Of a stretch of DNA of 64,000 nucleotides, positions 60,493 through 64,000 are shown piece after piece. Position numbers and translations under genes: made by a program. Source of the stretch: Clostridiales bacterium UBA5888 (GTDB lineage Bacteria > Bacillota > Clostridia > Oscillospirales > Oscillospiraceae). Within the stretch, counting starts at the first letter, position 1. Each line of letters begins with the position of its first letter. The notes beneath the pieces were generated by a model. It had not been told where the DNA came from. It did no database searches and saw only the letters and a list, made by a program, of their open reading frames with translations. Location of the stretch: NCBI GenBank assembly GCA_002431965.1, contig DJEW01000001.1, positions 1 through 64,000 on the forward strand, read 5' to 3'.

Positions 60493-60520
60493 CAAAAAAG
60501 AGTGGGCCGTGACCCACTCT
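60493..60520 (-). terminator. Leader terminator upstream of rimP-nusA
   Basis: On the minus strand AGAGTGGG pairs with CCCACTCT, six-base loop, followed by TTTTTT. It lies between the promoter and rimP, so it can act as an attenuator. NusA stimulates termination in the leader of its own operon in Bacillus subtilis. Confidence 0.75.
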
Positions 60521-60547
60521 GAGAAAACACTGATACTTACATATACT

Positions 60548-60576
60548 ATAATAGCACCATGCACGGAGCATTGCAA
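60548..60576 (-). promoter_or_regulatory. Promoter of the rimP-nusA-infB operon
   Basis: Minus strand -35 TTGCAA (60571-60576), -10 TATTAT (60548-60553), spacer 17. Confidence 0.7.
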
Positions 60577-60739
60577 GTGTTTTTTGCGGAAAAGCGAGAT
60601 TTTTTTCTCGCTCATTTGCAGCTGCATCTCCGTTCCAGCTCCAGACCTTTCCGATTATTCGGGCAGAGCGCACAGCCCGAAAAACGGACGTTGAACGGCG
60701 GGACGGCATCCTCCGGCTTGCCGCACATCCATGCGTTTT

Positions 60740-61570
60740 TCAGTACGTGAAGTCCGGGACATAATGCGCGTAGAATTCCTCCAGGCATATTCCCTGCTCC
60801 ATGATGAATTTGGCGGCCTCCTCGCCGACATAGCGGTAATGCCACGGCTCGTCCCAGCCGGTCAGCAGCAGCTTGCGCGTGGGGTAGCGCTTGATGAAGC
60901 CATACTCGGCGCAGTGCTCGTCCAGCCAGGCGAAGAAGTCAGGGTCCATGTCCTCATATACGACCTTGGTGCGCGCCTTGTCCAGCAGGTCTACCGCGAG
61001 ACCGAGCTGATGCTCGCTTGCGCCGGGCAGCATGGTTATCTTCTTTGCCTCCTCGACCGCCTCCTGATATATGCCTGATGGGTCGTCAAAATCGACCGTC
61101 TTGCCGCCGGACATTTCGTAGGCTATCTGGCTCGCCTTTGTGTTGAACAGCTGACTCTGGTATGAATACGTTCTGTATGCGCCCCACACAAACGGAGTGA
61201 AGCCCGCCTCCTGCATCGCCGCAAGCATCGCGTTCAGCTCGTCAACATGATCGGAACGGAAATACATATATTTTGTGATCTCTATTCTTGTTACCGTCGG
61301 TTCATATGCCGAGGAAAGAAGATTGTCCTCGTTCACTATCGAATATATGTCCAGCGTGATGTCAATATCCGGCCAGATGTCCTCCGTCGGCTCCGGCGTT
61401 TCCTCGGTCGCGTTTGGGTCAAGGAACGTGACGCTGTCGGAGCTGACATACGCGCCGTCAACGCCGCCGAAAATAACATTTGTCTGGCGGTTCATCCGGG
61501 ATATAACGATGGTATATAGAACAAGGCACAGAAATGCCATTGTGATGATCCAAAGTGTTTTTTTCTTCAT
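60740..61570 (-). CDS. VanY-type D,D-carboxypeptidase, 276 aa
   Basis: Start at 61570 after AAAGGCGGG. A signal-anchor (residues 5-25: LWIITMAFLCLVLYTIVIS), then a Ser/Pro-rich linker, then the M15 fold with SEHQLGLAVDL and EPWHYRYV as zinc ligands. Trims D-Ala from the peptidoglycan on the outer face. Confidence 0.85.
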   Translation of the reverse strand: MKKKTLWIITMAFLCLVLYTIVISRMNRQTNVIFGGVDGAYVSSDSVTFLDPNATEETPEPTEDIWPDIDITLDIYSIVNEDNLLSSAYEPTVTRIEITKYMYFRSDHVDELNAMLAAMQEAGFTPFVWGAYRTYSYQSQLFNTKASQIAYEMSGGKTVDFDDPSGIYQEAVEEAKKITMLPGASEHQLGLAVDLLDKARTKVVYEDMDPDFFAWLDEHCAEYGFIKRYPTRKLLLTGWDEPWHYRYVGEEAAKFIMEQGICLEEFYAHYVPDFTY

Positions 61571-61763
61571 CTGCACACCCGCCTTTCGCTGCCCTAACCG
61601 GGCAGAATTTATCAAAGACGGAGGTATTATAGCACATGCTCTGCACAAATTCAAGTGCTCTGGCAGATGTTACCCACCCGTGCTCCACAAGGCGCATTAT
61701 AAAGCCTGATTGGCCGCATGATCACTTGCCATGTGCCCCACTTGTGTGTAAATATGCTGAAAT

Positions 61764-61788
61764 ACTCCGGCGCTGTGCGCCGGAGCAG
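61764..61788 (-). terminator. Probable terminator of sigK
   Basis: CTCCGGCGC and GCGCCGGAG form nine pairs with a three-base loop; on the minus strand ATTTC follows. Confidence 0.5.
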
Positions 61789-61794
61789 GCATAA

Positions 61795-62496
61795 TCATCC
61801 CGGGTTTGCGTCCTCTCCCAATGCCGCGCGCAGCTTTTCCAGCGCGCGTTTTTCTATGCGCGATACATACGAGCGGCTTATACCGCATAGCTTCGCCGTT
61901 TCGCGCTGGGTCATCGGCTTTGCTCCGCCAAGCCCATAGCGCAGAGTGATTATCATTCCCTCCCGCTCCGTCAGCTCATGCTGCACGCACTCGCGCAGAC
62001 TCCGGCATATCTCTTCACTGCCGATGACATCCGCCATGTCATCCTCACACGCAACAACATCCATCACCGACAGACCGTTTCCGTCGCTGTCCACATCCAG
62101 CGCGTCCGACAGGCTCACATCCCCTGCCGTCTTCTTCTGCGCACGGAAATACATAAGGATTTCATTCTCAATGCATCTGCTGGCGTAAGTTGCGAGGCGG
62201 ACGCCCTTATCGGCGCGGTAGGTGTTTATGCCCTTTATCAAGCCTATCGTGCCGATTGAGATCAGATCGTCGATATTATCCGTCTGCGTGTAGTATTTCT
62301 TCATGATGTGCGCCACGAGCCGCAGGTTATGCTCAACAAGTTTGTTGCGCGCCTCCACATCGCCGTGCTCCGCCCAGCGGGAGAGACATTCTCGCTCCTC
62401 TTCCGCCTCCAGCGGCTTTGGAAACGAGTCTCCCGGCGCTATCCTCAGCGTCATCAGCAGTCCGTTCATCAGCAGTAGTATCGCCGTGTCAAGCAT
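61795..62496 (-). CDS. sigK: RNA polymerase sporulation sigma factor SigK, 233 aa
   Basis: Start at 62496 with AGAGGTG upstream. Region 2 has DVEARNKLVEHNLRLVAHIMKKYY and DLISIGTIGLIKG; region 4 has LCGISRSYVSRIEKRAL. The N-terminal residues before PLEAEEE are hydrophobic, as in pro-SigK. The gene is intact, without a skin-type insertion. It acts in the mother cell late in sporulation. Confidence 0.9.
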   Translation of the reverse strand: MLDTAILLLMNGLLMTLRIAPGDSFPKPLEAEEERECLSRWAEHGDVEARNKLVEHNLRLVAHIMKKYYTQTDNIDDLISIGTIGLIKGINTYRADKGVRLATYASRCIENEILMYFRAQKKTAGDVSLSDALDVDSDGNGLSVMDVVACEDDMADVIGSEEICRSLRECVQHELTEREGMIITLRYGLGGAKPMTQRETAKLCGISRSYVSRIEKRALEKLRAALGEDANPG

Positions 62497-62644
62497 TTTC
62501 TCACCTCTGTTCATTCTATTTCACAGAGACTCGTACTATTTCGGCAATTTGTGCAGCTGATGTTTGAATGACGCGCAGGAGGGCTCTGCTTTGGATTCCT
62601 GTTCTGGGTTCTATGTATCTAGGTTATATGTATATTATTTCCTG

Positions 62645-63049
62645 TCAGTGCCATTGATAGCGGACAAGTGAAGCTTGGACTATGGGTGAAGCTGCAATCA
62701 TTTTTTTGTAGTCCTCATATGATTGTTTGTCATTTTCACTGAGGTATTTTTCTAATGGAGCAGCATACTGAAATGCATCACGGAACATTTCCGCAATACA
62801 TATCCCTAGTCCAAAATCTTTGTCTCCCGGCAGAAGCTTTGCATAAGTTTGACTCACCCTGTCATAATAAAAAAATTTGTGCATATTCGGGTGCTCGATA
62901 AACACTTTATCTATGTCAGTCCACATCTGTACAAATCTTTCATAGACCTTGTCTTCAAATGAACTACGCGCATAATTGTTTCTTATAAAATTCGCAATTA
63001 AGGTGAAAACCGATACAACCAACGCTATAATTGATAAGGTATTTTCCAT
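62645..63049 (-). CDS. Hypothetical protein with one membrane segment, 134 aa
   Basis: N-terminal helix (SIIALVVSVFTLIANFI), then a soluble acidic domain of about 105 residues that I do not recognise. AAGGA-type ribosome site upstream. GC content is lower than in the sigK region, so it may be acquired. Confidence 0.6.
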   Translation of the reverse strand: MENTLSIIALVVSVFTLIANFIRNNYARSSFEDKVYERFVQMWTDIDKVFIEHPNMHKFFYYDRVSQTYAKLLPGDKDFGLGICIAEMFRDAFQYAAPLEKYLSENDKQSYEDYKKMIAASPIVQASLVRYQWH

Positions 63050-63731
63050 ATCCTTCTCCTCTGTGTTTTATAGATGGTTTTGAAGTATTATGCCATGTTT
63101 AGTTCTATTGCCAAGATCTGCTGTGCTGATATTAACGCTGCGGAGCATACGGAGTGATCGAGCGCAATCATGATGACGTAATTACAGTTTCACCATAAAG
63201 GCTGTTTTTCCTATGGTATTTCCTTTTTTTACTTTTGTGCGTTCACGCCATGCTCCCTTTTATCGATTGTCTTTTATCAAGCATCAATCCTTTCTCAATA
63301 GCGTTACTGTTGTTTGGTATTTACATTATCTCTCCTCCCTCTATAAAAACTCATTTTATATGCAGTTTTTTGTATTCCTAATGTATATCTTAGATCTACA
63401 TTTTCTTGCTACTCTCCTAAATCCACGGTCTTGTTTCAATTCTTTGAAAAACATCTCTCTGACCTTGGCTCCCAGATGCGCCTTTTTTCTTCTGTAATCC
63501 GTATAGAGCGACTGCATTTTCATATGGGCGCATACGTTGCTGTTGTTTGTAACGTCTATCAGGAACTGCGACATCTTCTTTACAAACATGTACCATTTCC
63601 TCTCATCAGATGCTTCTCAATCTTAGCGTGAGGTTCTTCTCTTATAATTAGTAAATTTTATGCGCTGCTTAAATGTTCAATACAGTTTAATAACTTGTAT
63701 AGTTTACGCACTGTTCTTACCCATGCGACTT
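63050..63731. other. AT-rich stretch without a clear gene
   Basis: About 680 bases at much lower GC than the core. Only weak reading frames; one minus-strand frame at 63356-63589 (77 aa, basic, RBS-like GAGG upstream) might be a small gene or a relic. No repeats, tRNA or terminator of note. Confidence 0.4.
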
Positions 63732-64000
63732 TTATAATTCTCGCTTTCTTATATTGATGATTTTCTTGCGAAGTGTCAAATTTAATACAAGCTCTGATAG
63801 TAGTGGTGCAATGGCAGCACCGTTTGCAAAAAAAATAGCAATAAGTGAAAAATTGAGAAGAATCGTTGCTACAACTCCAAGAGCAAATGCCTCTCCATAT
63901 TCTTTATCATGCCCACTTCCCAATAAGATTTGAATTCCCCACAGATTATTGTCAATAGAAACAATCAACCATAAAGACAAGGGGACAAGCCAAACATAAT
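63732..64000 (-). CDS. Partial membrane protein, cut by the window end
   Basis: The frame stays open to position 64000 on the minus strand (YVWLVPLSLWLIVSI). At least two hydrophobic segments and a basic C-terminus (LRKKIINIRKREL). The start lies beyond the window, so family and length are unknown. Confidence 0.55.
   Translation of the reverse strand, partial: YVWLVPLSLWLIVSIDNNLWGIQILLGSGHDKEYGEAFALGVVATILLNFSLIAIFFANGAAIAPLLSELVLNLTLRKKIINIRKREL

Noticed and set aside
1..64000. CRISPR array or rRNA genes
   Set aside because: No regularly spaced direct repeats and no rRNA sequence were seen.

Overview
The window reads as a chromosomal segment of a spore-forming, strictly anaerobic gut Clostridium-class bacterium, most likely in the Oscillospirales. 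The signs are a GC-rich Firmicutes gene style with AGGAGG ribosome sites, the sporulation sigma factor SigK, the nusA-infB operon in Gram-positive order, an oxygen-sensitive glycyl radical enzyme, and TRAP and CoA-transferase genes typical of amino-acid and steroid fermenters. The assignment is by gene content only; no database was searched.

Layout. 1-2.3 kb: end of an accessory element (three hypothetical genes between two terminators), then a decayed stretch with a LysR remnant. 2.9-24 kb: a catabolic island resembling the bile-acid 7-alpha-dehydroxylation (bai) regulon. A BaiB-like CoA ligase, a cupin protein, an AraC regulator with two helix-turn-helix modules and a CoA-transferase lie on the left. 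A large HTH regulator is divergent from a ten-gene operon (10025-21891): BaiE-like dehydratase, SDR, BaiCD/BaiH-like flavoenzyme, BaiA-like SDR, BaiB-like ligase, MFS carrier, two BaiF/BaiK-like CoA-transferases, SDR, 7-alpha-HSDH-like SDR. The operon ends at two tandem terminators. A tRNA-Leu and an acyl-CoA dehydrogenase follow. 24.4-27.9 kb: a TRAP transporter (P, Q, M). 28-33 kb (minus strand): a compact operon of a Crp/Fnr regulator, a trigger-factor-like protein, an arylamine N-acetyltransferase, TPR, DUF4037 and DUF4125 proteins. Divergent from it, 33.2-38.8 kb: a p-cresol-forming 4-hydroxyphenylacetate decarboxylase system (large subunit, iron-sulfur small subunit, activase) plus an MFS carrier.

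38.9-46.8 kb: housekeeping transport and hydrolase genes (Na/Pi cotransporter, flavoprotein, MgtE, AEC permease, DUF1643, nitrilase-fold amidase, Nudix, isochorismatase-fold hydrolase). 46.8-48.3 kb: tmRNA, cyclophilin, SmpB. 48.4-52.5 kb: a SpoIIE-type phosphatase fragment and an envelope operon (GtrA, DUF6020-like membrane protein, flavoprotein). 52.6-60.6 kb: rimP-nusA-ylxR-ylxQ-infB-rbfA-nrnA-truB-ribF behind a leader attenuator. 60.7-62.5 kb: VanY-type carboxypeptidase and SigK. 62.6-64 kb: AT-rich accessory DNA, with a gene cut by the window end.

How it fits together: two routes make gut co-metabolites side by side, a CoA-thioester steroid or bile-acid type route (import, CoA ligation, oxidation, dehydration, enoate reduction, CoA recycling) and an aryl-acetate decarboxylation route. 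Each has its own regulators. The bai-like route shows family-level identity and order; its substrate is inferred, not proven.
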